Below are positions 63,701-64,000 of a DNA stretch of 64,000 nucleotides, piece after piece. This DNA is from Flavobacterium sp. N2270 (GTDB lineage Bacteria > Bacteroidota > Bacteroidia > Flavobacteriales > Flavobacteriaceae), in assembly GCF_025947225.1 (NCBI RefSeq), contig NZ_CP110005.1:1488001-1552000 (forward strand). The letters run 5' to 3'. Under the pieces are notes generated by a model. That model ran no database searches. It was not told where the DNA came from and worked only from the letters and a program-made list of their open reading frames with translations. A program made the translations under genes and the position numbers. Position 1 is the first letter of the stretch, and the number at the start of each line of letters is the position of its first letter.

Positions 63701-64000
63701 GTTACTTTTACAGCTGATGGAACTAGTACTTATTACATAATGGTAGAAGGTTTTGGAACTGCTGAAGGTGCTTTTGAATTAACAACTGCATGTGTGTTAA
63801 GTAATGATTCATTCGATTCTAATGCTTTCTTAGCATATCCAAATCCTGTGAAAGATGTTCTAAACTTAGAATACAATTCTGAAATATCTTCAGTTAGAGT
63901 AATGAACTTACTTGGACAAGAAGTAATTTCAAGAAATATAAATGCTAACTCAACTCAAGTTGATATGTCTCAGTTAAGTGCTGGTGCTTACATTGTAAAT
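60725..64000 (+). CDS. Large T9SS-secreted multidomain protein, 3' end beyond window
   Basis: The frame is open from the ATG at 60725 to the last base (1092 codons). The signal peptide is cleaved after about residue 20 (TYAQ). A beta-rich first domain (about 22-255) is followed by an Ig-like region (about 260-360), then two copies of a choice-of-anchor-J-like domain plus FN3 (about 362-637 and 638-907). A PPC-like Cys-containing domain starting NDECSNAI spans about 909-1020. A T9SS type A sorting domain begins at YPNP (about 1038) and still lacks only its last residues. It is probably a surface adhesin or binding protein; no catalytic motif was seen. Confidence 0.9.
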   Translation, partial: MKKITLLFTFLIAFGYSTYAQVSAYAFSQSSGTYTPITGGTVLGSTTSDDQRFVDPATLAGGTATTGVGFPIGFNFTYNGVVFDRVGINNNGWISLGQSTLTPSINMASTSSYSPLSSTSTITPTLLRSRISGIGDDLQAQTGAELRIETIGSSPNRVFVVQWTNYIEYGSTGQSMSFQIRLNETTNIVEVIYGNMVFTANIETAQIGLGGSVSTDFNNRTSTTDWNATTAGTTNTSSVTFSTSVTPPTSGTAFIWTPPTPCSGTPVAGTVAPATQTLLVGQTPAPLVASGYSSGVTGLTFQWEESDDDGAADAWANAVGGTGATTASYTPPAFTTTKYYRLVVTCTNGGAFANTASVVLSACGAFTVPTLENFTTYVPECWQEADNGDLTAGPATFGTSGWIADGFGNVGTTGAFRYEIWTTGANDWLLTPLYTIPATGYEIKFDAAATQWNTTNAPTTAWEADDFVEVLVSTGTTNWTVLYTFNDTNVPSNTGTPTIIDLDAYAGMDVRFAFRVVEGATNGSADIDFSVDNFEIRMTPACIAPTTLSASNIGATSADLSWVDGSAGLQFDYEYVVQAAGTGMPAAAPGTGTTFDISSLPAPSGVLTASTAYEFWVRADCGGSGYSTWTGPYNFTTACAVYTAPFNEPFATNTFPNCWSQGGATTWEYGSLTGTTPAGFADYGANTVADHTAAAGTFIGMDGSDNTDGEVSTLLSPFIDVAPLTTPRLRYAVFSNNVNDAARNTLDVEVYDGAAWNTVNSVIDNLGTNWVEFTTDLTTLTITGPIQIRFTVTGVSNGGFTFYNDILIDDVIVEETPACANPTNLTVTNLTDAAADISWTATTGSYEYVLDMVATDPAGSGTPYASETYNATGLTQSTTYYFHVRTVCAGSTYSTWSTVSFTTLATPPANDECSNAIQVNCGDVVTGDTSIGATDSGSNASADVWYFYNGAAGDITVSLCTNTTFDSYLRIFDSCGGTQLMFNDDSCGTQSTVTFTADGTSTYYIMVEGFGTAEGAFELTTACVLSNDSFDSNAFLAYPNPVKDVLNLEYNSEISSVRVMNLLGQEVISRNINANSTQVDMSQLSAGAYIVN

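Overview
The window is chromosomal DNA of a member of the Bacteroidota, almost certainly a Flavobacterium-like bacterium of the family Flavobacteriaceae. The evidence is AT-rich sequence, promoters of the TTTG-N19/20-TAnnTTTG type, few Shine-Dalgarno sequences, two very large proteins with C-terminal type IX secretion (T9SS) sorting domains, many lipoproteins, and gene neighbourhoods typical of that family (rsfS-ftsH-LUD-cdsA-psd-ACBP; dapA-bamD-rpoZ-coaBC-DUF4835-recN; rpsF-rpsR-rplI). Coding density is high. No gap longer than about 300 bases lacks a gene. I saw no rRNA, tRNA, CRISPR array, prophage or insertion sequence.

Layout. 1-2.1 kb: a truncated acyl-CoA reductase gene divergent from a dicluster ferredoxin, then ychF. 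2.2-5.4 kb: an accessory stretch with a lipoprotein, a membrane-anchored OmpR-type regulator preceded by a striking 11-bp-period TGTCA array, a TIGR02117-type protein and a lone HNH nuclease. 5.6-10.2 kb: parE-parC. 10.3-15.3 kb: leftward genes for TerC, a lipoprotein, DUF1572, small membrane and secreted proteins, murQ, a ZIP transporter and a methyltransferase, with a heptamer array and a GC-rich intergenic cassette between them. 15.5-20.8 kb: a THUMP methyltransferase, rlmD and its two usual companions, and DUF1697. 20.9-25.3 kb: a 1464-residue T9SS-exported amidase. 25.5-33.1 kb: rocD, then a leftward phospholipid and stress cluster (SOD lipoprotein, acyl-CoA-binding protein, psd, cdsA, LUD protein, ftsH, rsfS), then birA.

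33.2-45.8 kb: a fused ResB/CcsA cytochrome c maturation protein, a K+ channel, a GPx lipoprotein, GNAT, menD, DUF2853, nadC, a BrkB-like protein, a chalcone-isomerase-like protein, priA and a LytTR response regulator. 46-51 kb: rpsF-rpsR-rplI, DUF6495, ligA and a tandem pair of YhhN-like membrane proteins. 51.1-52.8 kb: a 5'-nucleotidase split into two separately exported chains. 52.9-60.5 kb: dapA, bamD, rpoZ, coaBC, DUF4835, recN and fabV. 60.7 kb to the end: a multidomain T9SS protein whose last few residues lie beyond the window.

Most of the window is housekeeping. The parts most worth a second look are the phased TGTCA array with its neighbouring membrane regulator, the split nucleotidase with two export routes, the heptanucleotide arrays (one inside the 5' end of a methyltransferase gene), the T9SS amidase with an apparently dead lysozyme-like domain, a possible RNA switch in front of rplI, and two likely leaderless mRNAs (priA, rlmD). 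Several start codons were moved inward from TTG codons to an ATG; the reasons are given under each gene. Family names given as DUF numbers are recalled from memory and were not checked by search.
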